A DNA stretch of 7,559 bases from JBEIGE01 sp040382055 (GTDB taxonomy: Bacteria; Pseudomonadota; Gammaproteobacteria; Burkholderiales; Burkholderiaceae_C): positions 1-7,559 of the forward strand of contig JBEIGE010000056.1 of NCBI GenBank assembly GCA_040382055.1, written 5' to 3'. This document shows, one piece after another, positions 1 to 6,800 of this stretch. A program made the position numbers and the translations under genes. A model generated the notes under the pieces. That model was not told the DNA's origin, made no database searches, and worked only from the letters and a program-made list of their open reading frames with translations. Position 1 is the first letter of the stretch; each line of letters begins with the position of its first letter.

Positions 1-1106
1 CCGGTTGTACTCAGTTGTAGCTGGTAAATCATTTCAATCATGGCTGATGCGCCGATCAAGGCAACCAAGGCCGTACCCGCCAGGGCCAGGTAACTGACCC
101 AGAGTTGACGCAGCTTTCCAAATGAGGCCACTCGAAGGTTCATCATCAAGAGGCTGGCAATGCCTCCGGGGGCATACATCACCATGAACAGAAAAATCAG
201 GCCCAGATACAGCAGCCACGCGTTGGTGTATTCACTGAAAACAACAAACCCCAAGGCCAGCAGCACAGCACCAATGATGGGGCCGAAGAAAAAGGTCACA
301 CCGCCAAGGAAGGTAAACAGCAACGTACTGGCTGAACGTGCAGCGCCAACATTTTCAGCGGTCACCAGTTCCAGGTTGAGTACCCCAAGTCCACCGGAAA
401 TACCCGAGAAAAAACCCACGATGATGAAGGCAATATAGCGAACTTTTTGGGTGTTGTAACCGATAAACTCCACTCGCTCAGGATTGTCCCGAACCGCATT
501 GAGAATACGACCCAGCGGTGTTCGGGTAAACGCAAACATAGCGACGACACACACGAACACATACACGGCGGTGAGGTAGTACACCTGTATGGGCGGACCG
601 AATGTGATGCCTAAAAATGGTTTGCCAGTAACCCGGTTAGCCGATACCCCGCCCTCCCCGCCAAAAAACTCAGGCACCATCAAGGACATGGCAAACACCA
701 GTTCGCCCAAGCCCAGGGTAATCATGGCAAAGGTTGTGCCGGACTTTCGCGTTGTAAACCAACCGAAAAGAAAAGCAAAAAACATTCCGCCCAGTCCACC
801 GACGACAGGGATCAGGGACACTGGTATAGGCAGAGTACCGTTGGATACATAGTTGAGCGCGTGCACAGCCACAAAAGCACCCAGGCCCGAATAAACGGCA
901 TGGCCGAAGCTCAACATGCCGCCTTGCCCAAGCAAAATGTTGAAGGCAAGACAGTTGACGATAAGCGCGCCGATGAAGGTCAGCAGGCTGATGGAAAAGC
1001 CGCTTTTGAAGACCATCGGTGCAAGCAGCAGCAGCAAAGCAAAGAGACCCCAGATAATCCAGCGGCCGATGTTCAGCGGTTTGAACTCGTAATAGTGATT
1101 GGCCAT
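1..1106 (-). CDS. livM: Branched-chain amino acid-type ABC transporter permease, LivM family (3' end outside window)
   Basis: Inner-membrane permease subunit of a HAAT-family ABC importer; it should pair with the LivH protein encoded just upstream. The frame is open from the ATG at 1106 to the window edge, giving 368 residues with no stop, so only a short C-terminal piece is missing. The protein is mostly hydrophobic helices (for example residues 16-32, 40-60, 92-108, 172-186, 216-233, 257-285, 289-305). The LivM hallmark QGGMLSFGHA is at 61-70, and the cytoplasmic coupling (EAA-like) loop is around 200-226, with PERVEFIGYN followed by a Gly-rich helix. The start follows the livH stop codon with no spacer, and a strong AGGGAGGG ribosome site (1111-1118) lies inside the last livH codons, which implies translational coupling. 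Family assignment is firm. The solute is not determined: this family carries amino acids, urea, amides and aromatic or short-chain acids. Confidence 0.93.
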   Translation of the reverse strand, partial: MANHYYEFKPLNIGRWIIWGLFALLLLLAPMVFKSGFSISLLTFIGALIVNCLAFNILLGQGGMLSFGHAVYSGLGAFVAVHALNYVSNGTLPIPVSLIPVVGGLGGMFFAFLFGWFTTRKSGTTFAMITLGLGELVFAMSLMVPEFFGGEGGVSANRVTGKPFLGITFGPPIQVYYLTAVYVFVCVVAMFAFTRTPLGRILNAVRDNPERVEFIGYNTQKVRYIAFIIVGFFSGISGGLGVLNLELVTAENVGAARSASTLLFTFLGGVTFFFGPIIGAVLLALGFVVFSEYTNAWLLYLGLIFLFMVMYAPGGIASLLMMNLRVASFGKLRQLWVSYLALAGTALVALIGASAMIEMIYQLQLSTT

Positions 1107-2141
1107 TTATCCCTCCCTGGAACCTAGCAGTCCCTTGGGTCGAAAGATCAGGATCAGGATCAAAAACAAATACGGCAGGATGGGCGCAACCTGGGCCAGG
1201 GTAAGTTTGAGCAGGGTATTGGATTTGACGCCATCACTCAGCGTCAAGCCCATCTGAATGGCCAAAGAGCCCAGCGAATAATCAAATGCAATGGCAAAGG
1301 TCTGGATCACGCCGATAAGCACCGATGCAATAAAAGCGCCGGATAAAGAACCCATGCCACCGACCACCACCACCACGAAGATGATTGAGCCTACCGTAGC
1401 TGCCATGGCCGGTTCAGTGAGAAAGGTGCTGCCGCCAATCACGCCGGCCAAACCGGCCAAACCGGCTCCGGCTCCAAAGACCAGCATGAACACTCGTGGC
1501 ACATTGTGTCCCAGCGCCTCGACCGCCTCGGGGTGCGTGAGTGCAGCTTGAATAACCAGACCAATGCGCGTGTATGTCAGGAGCAACCACACGCTGGTGA
1601 GCATGAGCAAAGCTACACCCATCATAAAACCGCGGGTGGCCGGAAAAGGCGAGCAAACGATACGCAAGGCAGCGTCTGAGGTGCTGCAAAGTTCAACTGG
1701 AACTGCGCCCCAGATCAGTGTGAGACCCTCAACAGAATGGTTGATGAGAGTAAACATGGGGCCTTTGAGAAGATCCGGCGGACTGAATTGAAGCGCAAGA
1801 CGCCCCCATATCAACTGGACCAGCTCAAGAATGACGAATGAAAGGCCGAAGGTCACGAGCAATTCGGGAACATGGCCGAATTTGTGGACTTTGCGCAAGC
1901 TCACGCGCTCGAACACAGCACCCATGGCCCCAACCAGAATCGGCGACAGGATGAGCGCCGGCCAAAAACCAATCCCCTGGGACAGGGTATAACCGATATA
2001 GGCGCCCACCATATAAAAGCTGGCATGGGCAAAATTAAGGACGCCCATCATGCTGAAAATCAGGGTCAGCCCGGAACTCAACATGAACAGCAACAGGCCG
2101 TAACTGAGCCCGTTGAGCATCGAGATAATGAAAAACTCCAT
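1107..2141 (-). CDS. livH: Branched-chain amino acid-type ABC transporter permease, LivH family
   Basis: Second membrane subunit of the importer, 344 residues. The N-terminus (NGLSYGLLLFMLSSGLTLIF, residues 10-29, then GVLNFAHASFYMVGAY, 33-48) is the classic LivH signature. The EAA-like loop that contacts the ATPase is at about 203-228 (HPEAVEALGHN followed by a Gly/Ala-rich helix). The C-terminus ends FRPKGLLGSREG, as usual for the family. It is about 35 residues longer than the roughly 308-residue E. coli LivH; the extra length sits in two hydrophilic stretches, about 111-165 (with Cys142 and Cys153) and about 281-312. Its ATG at 2141 has only a modest ribosome site (AGG about 7 bases upstream, GGGAAAG further up). 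It lies 77 bases downstream of the binding-protein gene, behind a terminator, and abuts livM. Confidence 0.95.
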   Translation of the reverse strand: MEFFIISMLNGLSYGLLLFMLSSGLTLIFSMMGVLNFAHASFYMVGAYIGYTLSQGIGFWPALILSPILVGAMGAVFERVSLRKVHKFGHVPELLVTFGLSFVILELVQLIWGRLALQFSPPDLLKGPMFTLINHSVEGLTLIWGAVPVELCSTSDAALRIVCSPFPATRGFMMGVALLMLTSVWLLLTYTRIGLVIQAALTHPEAVEALGHNVPRVFMLVFGAGAGLAGLAGVIGGSTFLTEPAMAATVGSIIFVVVVVGGMGSLSGAFIASVLIGVIQTFAIAFDYSLGSLAIQMGLTLSDGVKSNTLLKLTLAQVAPILPYLFLILILIFRPKGLLGSREG

Positions 2142-2166
2142 GAAACCTGTGCTTTCCCGTCAAACC

Positions 2167-2202
2167 ATAAAAAGAGCCCGAAGCAGCATTGCGTTCGGGC
2201 TC
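2167..2202 (-). terminator. Rho-independent terminator/attenuator between the binding-protein gene and livH
   Basis: Read on the minus strand, a perfect 9-bp stem (GAGCCCGAA, 2202-2194, pairing with TTCGGGCTC, 2182-2174) encloses an 11-base loop and is followed at once by TTTTTAT (2173-2167). It begins 16 bases after the TGA of the binding-protein gene and ends about 25 bases before livH. This is a textbook intrinsic terminator. Because livH and livM continue in the same direction, it probably acts as a partial terminator that keeps binding-protein mRNA abundant and permease mRNA lower. It could also protect the 3' end of the upstream message. Confidence 0.88.
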
Positions 2203-2218
2203 GATAACTTCAAAAAAA

Positions 2219-3454
2219 TCAGGAAGGGCGCTTCATGTCGCAGCTGGTGGGTGTGCTGGAGACGTAGTTCGGGTATTCCTTGATCGGCACCAGAGTCATG
2301 CCGGTATTCTCGGGACTATAGGGGAACTTGCCACCGGCTTTTTGCCAAACCGTCATGTACAACGGCTGCTGCAACTGATGGTCAGCCTTACGCATCTCGA
2401 CTTCGCCGTTAAAGCTCTTGACCTTGATACCCTCCATGGCGGCTGCGACTTTCACAGGGTCGGTAGATTTGGCCTTGGCCATGGCAGCACCCAAAGTTTC
2501 GAAAATGCGCATGATGGAGTAGGTGTAGAAGTCATCGTTGTACTTGGCTTTGAATTCGCTCAGCAACTTGGACGTTTCGCCACCGGGGTTGTAATGACCA
2601 TAAGACACTTGGAAAACCCGTCCAGCACCGTTCGTGCCCAGAGCAGATGGGGTACCGGTGACACCGGTATAGTAAGTGAAGAAGTTGCCAGTGTAGCCGC
2701 CGTCATTGGCCGCCTTGATCAGCAAAGACAAGTCTGAACCCCAATTTCCAGTGACAACACTGTCTGCACCTGAGGCCTTGATTTTGGCGATGTAGGGAGC
2801 GAAATCACGGACCTGGGCCAGTGGGTGAAGGTCTTCACCAACGATCTGGATGTCCGGCCGCTTGCGCGCCAAGGTTTCCTTGGTGTAGCGGGCAACCTGA
2901 ACGCCGTGAGAATAGTTCTGCCCCAGAATGAACACTTTTTTCACATCCGGCTTGTCCTTGATGAAGCTGGACATGGCTTCCATTTTCATGGAGGTATCGG
3001 CATCAAACCTGAAGTGCCAGTAGCTGCACTTGCTGTTGGTCAAGTCAGGATCCACCGCAGAATCGTTGAGAAAGATCACCTCTTTGCCGGGATTGCGTTC
3101 GTTGTGTTTTGTAATGGCATCCGACAGGGCCAGGGCGACAGAGGAGCCATTACCCTGAATGATGTAGCGAACGCCGGAGTCAATCGCTGACTTGAGCAAA
3201 GTCAGGCTCTCAGCCGGGCTGAGTTTGTTGTCCAGCCCGGTAACTTCAAATTTAACGCCCGCTGGATTGCCCGCACCGCTGTATTTCTCGGCGAAGAACT
3301 GATAGCTTTTCAACTGGTTGATACCCACGGGGCCAAGCAGGCCACTTTGGGCGTCAATGCGCACCATCTTCACGGTTTCGCCCTTTTGGGCAAAAGCCAG
3401 GTTTGAGCAGACCAAGGCAGCTGAAACTGCCAACACTTTAAGCGTTGAGTTCAC
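2219..3454 (-). CDS. Periplasmic substrate-binding protein of a branched-chain amino acid-type ABC transporter
   Basis: A 411-residue type 1 periplasmic binding protein (Peripla_BP_6/LivJ-like) that captures the solute and delivers it to the LivH/LivM permease. Residues 1-22 are a Sec signal peptide with probable cleavage at AFA-Q (22/23). Cys16 does not sit in a lipobox, so a soluble periplasmic protein is expected. The mature part shows the family layout: an opening strand around 27-34, IQGNGSSVALALSDA at 99-113 (typical ligand-site loop of the first lobe), VKKVFILGQNYSHG at 161-174, and GADSVVTGNWGSDLSLLIKAANDGGY at 229-254 of the second lobe. Two mature cysteines (Cys143 and Cys405) could form a disulfide. 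The start is GTG at 3454: GGAG (3465-3462) lies 7 bases upstream, and the signal peptide begins exactly here. The gene follows the ligase gene after 111 bases. The ligand cannot be deduced; amino acids and aromatic or aliphatic carboxylates are all known for this fold. Confidence 0.94.
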   Translation of the reverse strand: MNSTLKVLAVSAALVCSNLAFAQKGETVKMVRIDAQSGLLGPVGINQLKSYQFFAEKYSGAGNPAGVKFEVTGLDNKLSPAESLTLLKSAIDSGVRYIIQGNGSSVALALSDAITKHNERNPGKEVIFLNDSAVDPDLTNSKCSYWHFRFDADTSMKMEAMSSFIKDKPDVKKVFILGQNYSHGVQVARYTKETLARKRPDIQIVGEDLHPLAQVRDFAPYIAKIKASGADSVVTGNWGSDLSLLIKAANDGGYTGNFFTYYTGVTGTPSALGTNGAGRVFQVSYGHYNPGGETSKLLSEFKAKYNDDFYTYSIMRIFETLGAAMAKAKSTDPVKVAAAMEGIKVKSFNGEVEMRKADHQLQQPLYMTVWQKAGGKFPYSPENTGMTLVPIKEYPNYVSSTPTSCDMKRPS

Positions 3455-3565
3455 TATAAATCTCCGTAGGTTTTAAAAACACAGGCCGTAAGGTTACCGT
3501 CAACGGCAATTGAGGTAACTAGGGGTTGACCCTATGGGGGCTAAAAAATCTGACGCGAAGGTGAC
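3455..3565 (-). promoter_or_regulatory. Upstream region of the binding-protein gene, with inverted repeats and a shared 10-mer
   Basis: This 111-base spacer separates the ligase stop from the binding-protein start. It holds, from the start codon outward, a GGAG ribosome site (3462-3465), the 10-mer AGGCCGTAAG (3483-3492, plus-strand reading) that also precedes the ligase gene, a 27-base imperfect inverted repeat (3493-3519), and a smaller dyad (3520-3534, arms TAGGG/CCCTA). A run of six T's on the minus strand (around 3542-3547) lies close to the ligase stop. No convincing -35/-10 pair could be fixed. The region plausibly carries an operator or promoter for the transporter genes, but that is inference from the symmetry. 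Confidence 0.5.
3493..3519. repeat. 27-base imperfect inverted repeat (candidate operator or hairpin)
   Basis: On the plus strand the left arm GTTACCGTCAA (3493-3503) and right arm TTGAGGTAAC (3510-3519) are reverse complements except for one extra G in the left arm; the spacer is CGGCAA. It is centred about 50 bases upstream of the GTG start of the binding-protein gene. Its size and place fit a dimeric regulator site, but an mRNA hairpin is equally possible. It has no T-run, so it is not an intrinsic terminator. Confidence 0.55.
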
Positions 3566-5209
3566 TCAGGTGCCTGGCAATTTGTAATCTTTAAGGACCT
3601 CTCTAAGACGTGTTTTGAGCATTTTCCCGGTAGCGCCCAAGGGAATGGCATCAAGAAAAATTACATCGTCAGGGATCTGCCATTTGGCTGTTTTGCCCTC
3701 ATAAAACGCAAGGATTTGTTCGCGGGAAACCTCGGCTGCCGGCTTCTTGACCACCACCACCACCGGCCGCTCGTCCCACTTGGGGTGCCGCACCCCAATG
3801 CATGCCGCCATGGCGACCGCCGGGTGAGAGACCGCAATGTTTTCGACATCAATCGAGCTGATCCACTCGCCCCCTGACTTGATCACATCCTTGCTGCGGT
3901 CGGTGATCTGCATATAGCCATCGGGATCAATCGTGGCCACATCTCCGGTAGGAAACCAGCCATGCCCCTGGGCATCGTAAACCAGCGGGTCACCGCCCTC
4001 ACCTTTGAAATATTCAGCAAGAATCCAGGGGCCTTTGACCAGAAGGTCGCCAAAGGCTTTGCCATCGTGCGGTAACTCGTTGCCATCGGCATCGACAATC
4101 TTCATGTCAACCCCGTAGATACAACGGCCCTGCTTGAGCAGAATTTTCATCTGCTCTTCTTTGGAGAGCAATAAATGTTTGTTCTTGAGGGTGCACAGCG
4201 TGCCCAGAGGCGACATTTCAGTCATGCCCCACGCGTGCAAAACCTCTACCCCGAAATCGTCGTTGAAGGCCGTGATCATGGCTGGGGGACAGGCCGATCC
4301 ACCAATGACCGTACGCTTCAAGGTGGAGAATTTCAACCCGGCAGGCTTCATGTGGCCCAGCAACATCTGCCAGATGGTGGGCACGCCCGCGGCGTAGCTC
4401 ACGCGTTCGGACTCAATGAGTTCGTAAATGGATTTACCGTCCAGTGCCGGGCCGGGAAACACCAACTTGCAGCCGGTCAGAGCAGCCGAATAGGGTATGC
4501 CCCAGGCATTAACGTGAAACATGGGAACAACCGGCAAAACGGCATCTCGAGCGCTGATGCACATCACATCGGGAAGGGCTGCTGCATAGGCATGCAGCAG
4601 GGTGGAGCGATGGCTATACAGGGCGGCCTTGGGATTGCCTGTGGTGCCGCTGGTGTAACACATGCTGGAAGCCGTGTTCTCATCAAAGACCGGCCAGTTG
4701 TATTCGGTTGACTGCGCAGACAGCCATGACTCATAGCTCACCAGGCCGGAAATGCCGGAATCGGCTGGCAATTTGTCGGCATCACATAGGGCAATCCAGT
4801 GCTTGATACTGGCGCACCGGGCATGAACAGCCTGCACCAGAGGCAGAAACGTCAGGTCAAAAAACAGCACCTGGTCTTCTGCATGGTTGGCAATCCACGC
4901 AATCTGGTCGGGGTGCAGGCGCGGATTGATGGTGTGGAGCACACGTCCGGACCCGCTCACACCAAAGTAAAGCTCAAGATGCCGGTAGCCGTTCCAGGCC
5001 AACGTGGCCACACGGTTACCAAAGCCTAACTTCAGGCCATCAAGGCCATTGGCCACCTGACGCGACCGCAGGCCCACCTCCTTGTAGGTGTAACGGTGAA
5101 TGTCGCCTTCTACGCGCCGTGATACAACTTCGCCATCGGCATGGTGGCGTTCGGCAAACTCAATCAGCGAAGAGATGAGCAGGGGCTGGTTTTGCATCAA
5201 GCCAAGCAT
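3566..5209 (-). CDS. AMP-dependent acyl-CoA ligase (medium-chain / 3-methylthiopropionyl-CoA ligase-like)
   Basis: A 547-residue ANL-superfamily enzyme that activates a carboxylic acid to its acyl-CoA through an acyl-adenylate, expected in the cytoplasm. Visible motifs are the phosphate loop YTSGTTGNPK (185-194), HAWGMTEMSPL (325-335), the adenine/ribose motif TGD (421-423), the hinge and A8 region RSKDVIKSGGEW (438-449), and the C-terminal PLGATGKMLK (523-532) with the adenylation lysine Lys529. All are intact. The N-terminus (MLGLMQNQPLLISSLIEFA, then HRYTYKE) and length match the group often annotated as 3-(methylthio)propionyl-CoA ligase (DmdB-like) or medium/long-chain fatty-acyl-CoA ligase; acyl specificity is not readable from sequence. 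The ATG at 5209 is chosen because GGAG (5220-5217) lies 7 bases upstream and homologues begin there. The frame stays open upstream to 5407, but that extension would overlap selO and has no family support. The gene runs into the transporter genes, which suggests import coupled to CoA activation. Confidence 0.93.
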   Translation of the reverse strand: MLGLMQNQPLLISSLIEFAERHHADGEVVSRRVEGDIHRYTYKEVGLRSRQVANGLDGLKLGFGNRVATLAWNGYRHLELYFGVSGSGRVLHTINPRLHPDQIAWIANHAEDQVLFFDLTFLPLVQAVHARCASIKHWIALCDADKLPADSGISGLVSYESWLSAQSTEYNWPVFDENTASSMCYTSGTTGNPKAALYSHRSTLLHAYAAALPDVMCISARDAVLPVVPMFHVNAWGIPYSAALTGCKLVFPGPALDGKSIYELIESERVSYAAGVPTIWQMLLGHMKPAGLKFSTLKRTVIGGSACPPAMITAFNDDFGVEVLHAWGMTEMSPLGTLCTLKNKHLLLSKEEQMKILLKQGRCIYGVDMKIVDADGNELPHDGKAFGDLLVKGPWILAEYFKGEGGDPLVYDAQGHGWFPTGDVATIDPDGYMQITDRSKDVIKSGGEWISSIDVENIAVSHPAVAMAACIGVRHPKWDERPVVVVVKKPAAEVSREQILAFYEGKTAKWQIPDDVIFLDAIPLGATGKMLKTRLREVLKDYKLPGT

Positions 5210-5330
5210 GAAAATTCTCCTGGATATCGGGGGATGAACAAGGCCGTAAGTATCCTTGAAGCCGCTGCTCTCGGGTATGGGGATGACCCTCATGGCGTCT
5301 AGTCCGCTGGTTTTACAGGACAATCCCGGT
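5210..5330. promoter_or_regulatory. Divergent intergenic region between the acyl-CoA ligase and selO
   Basis: This 121-base spacer must hold the promoters for the leftward ligase/transporter genes and the rightward selO operon. It contains the ligase ribosome site (5217-5220, minus strand) and the plus-strand 10-mer AGGCCGTAAG (5241-5250), placed 31 bases from the ligase start and shared with the binding-protein leader. A possible selO ribosome site, AGGA, is at 5317-5320. I could not identify a convincing -35/-10 pair on either strand. If selO starts at the upstream ATG (5292) instead of 5331, the spacer shrinks to 82 bases. Confidence 0.5.
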
Positions 5331-6800
5331 ATGAGTTTTGAGCAAGACGTTGATTTGGGACTGCACTGGCGACACAGCTTTGCCAAATTGGGCCCCGATT
5401 TTTTCACCCCGCTTTCACCCCAGCCTTTGCCCGCGCCTTACTGGGTGGGTCGCAGTGAGCGTGTCGCCGGGCAGTTGGGCTTGTCGCCAGAACTGATGCG
5501 ATCCCAAGACCTGCTCGAAGCTTTCAGCGGCAACCGGCCACTTCAGGGCGGCCAGTCTTTGGCATCGGTTTACAGCGGACACCAGTTTGGTGTTTGGGCC
5601 GGCCAGCTTGGCGATGGGCGTGCCTTGCTTCTGGGTGAAACCGAAGCAGGCCTGGAAATTCAACTCAAGGGTGCTGGTCCGACACCCTACTCCCGCATGG
5701 GAGATGGCCGGGCTGTGTTGCGTTCCAGCATACGTGAGTTTTTATGCAGTGAAGCCATGCACGGCCTGGGTATCCCCAGCTCCCGCGCCCTGTGTATCAC
5801 GGGCTCAGACGCAACCGTACTGCGTGAAGAACCGGAGACTGCAGCGGTCGTGACCCGTGTAGCCCCGAGCTTTGTGCGCTTTGGGCACTTTGAGCACTTT
5901 TCGTACCACAACCGGATAGCTGAACTCAGGCAACTGGCCGACTATGTCATAGACCGGTTTTACCCGGAATGCCGCAACACAGAACAGTTCAATGCCAACG
6001 CCTATGCGGCGCTATTGCAAGCGGTCAGTGAACGTACCGCACGCATGGTGGCGCACTGGCAGGCCGTTGGCTTTTGCCATGGCGTCATGAATACTGACAA
6101 CATGAGCATTCTGGGCTTGACGATCGACTATGGCCCCTTCCAGTTCATGGACGCTTTCGATCCCGACCATATCTGCAACCACTCGGACAGTCAGGGCCGT
6201 TATGCCTACAACAGGCAACCCAACGTCGCCTATTGGAACCTGTTTTGCCTGGGTCAGGCCTTGTTGCCACTGATAGAAGACCAGGAACAGGCGCTGGCCG
6301 CGCTTGAATCCTACAAAACCGTGTTCCCACAAACGCTGGAAAACCAGATGCGCGCCAAACTGGGTTTGCGTCAGGCCCACACTGAAGACCGACATCTCAT
6401 TGACGCAATACTCAAATTGTTGGCTCAGAACCGTGTGGATTACACGATTTTCTGGCGGCGCCTGGGTCAATCCGTGGCGGATGGGAACACACAACCGGTG
6501 CGCGACTTGTTCCTGGATCGCCCTGCTTTTGATTCCTGGTTGCTCTTGTTTTCAGAGCGTCTGAACCAAGAGGATAAAGGACTAAGCGCTGATTTAATGC
6601 GCAAGACCAACCCAAAGTTCATTCTTCGCAACCATTTGGGCGAACAAGCCATCCGGCTGGCCAAGGGCAAAGATTTCACCGGCGTCAGCATCTTGTTGCA
6701 ATTGCTGGAAAATCCCTTTGACGAGCATCCCGGCTTTGAGGCCTTTGCCGACTTCCCGCCCGACTGGGCATCCACCATTGAAATCAGCTGTTCATCATGA
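5331..6800 (+). CDS. selO: Protein adenylyltransferase SelO (YdiU/UPF0061 pseudokinase)
   Basis: SelO has a kinase-like fold that binds ATP in flipped orientation and transfers AMP to Ser/Thr/Tyr of target proteins; in E. coli it is linked to redox enzymes and oxidative stress. From the ATG at 5331 the protein has 489 residues, close to E. coli SelO (478). Visible landmarks are YSGHQFGVWAGQLGDGRA (81-98), QLKGAGPTPYSRMGDGRAVLRSS (111-133) with nucleotide-binding Lys113, IREFLCSEAM (134-143) with Glu136, RVAPSFVRFGHFE (176-188), the catalytic and metal motif HGVMNTDNMSILGLTIDYGPF (250-270; Asp256, Asn257, Asp266) and ICNHSDSQGRY (281-291). The tail ends CSS, with Cys487 in the position of the selenocysteine of animal SelO. 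Starts at ATG 5292 (502 residues) or TTG 5256 are possible; 5331 is preferred because AGGA lies 10 bases upstream and it best fits family length. The stop overlaps the msrB start. Confidence 0.95.
   Translation: MSFEQDVDLGLHWRHSFAKLGPDFFTPLSPQPLPAPYWVGRSERVAGQLGLSPELMRSQDLLEAFSGNRPLQGGQSLASVYSGHQFGVWAGQLGDGRALLLGETEAGLEIQLKGAGPTPYSRMGDGRAVLRSSIREFLCSEAMHGLGIPSSRALCITGSDATVLREEPETAAVVTRVAPSFVRFGHFEHFSYHNRIAELRQLADYVIDRFYPECRNTEQFNANAYAALLQAVSERTARMVAHWQAVGFCHGVMNTDNMSILGLTIDYGPFQFMDAFDPDHICNHSDSQGRYAYNRQPNVAYWNLFCLGQALLPLIEDQEQALAALESYKTVFPQTLENQMRAKLGLRQAHTEDRHLIDAILKLLAQNRVDYTIFWRRLGQSVADGNTQPVRDLFLDRPAFDSWLLLFSERLNQEDKGLSADLMRKTNPKFILRNHLGEQAIRLAKGKDFTGVSILLQLLENPFDEHPGFEAFADFPPDWASTIEISCSS

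Noticed and set aside
1360..1375. Short tandem CAC repeats (also near 3750-3762) and GATCAG repeats near 1149-1163
   Set aside because: They simply encode Val-rich and Leu/Ile-rich segments (VVVVV, LILILIF) of membrane or core strands in intact genes; they are too short to be phase-variation tracts.
1444..1478. Repeated CCGGCCAAA/CCGGCT units in livH
   Set aside because: They encode the Gly/Ala/Leu-rich helix (GAGAGLAGLAG) typical of the permease family, so codon repetition explains them.
2189..2737. 182-codon open frame on the plus strand opposite the binding-protein gene
   Set aside because: It is the antisense shadow of a clear Peripla_BP gene, has no recognisable protein signature and no convincing ribosome site.
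3472..3503. Possible promoter for the binding-protein gene: minus-strand TTGACG (3503-3498) with an AT-rich block TTTAAA (3477-3472)
   Set aside because: The spacing is about 20 bases, the -10 match is poor at allowed spacings, and the start of transcription would fall in or beside the ribosome site.
4175..4711. 178-codon open frame on the plus strand opposite the acyl-CoA ligase
   Set aside because: Antisense to an intact ligase with all motifs; its translation shows no family features.
5210..5407. 66-residue N-terminal extension of the acyl-CoA ligase
   Set aside because: The ATG at 5209 has a good ribosome site and matches the family N-terminus, while the extension would overlap the selO coding region and resembles no known domain.
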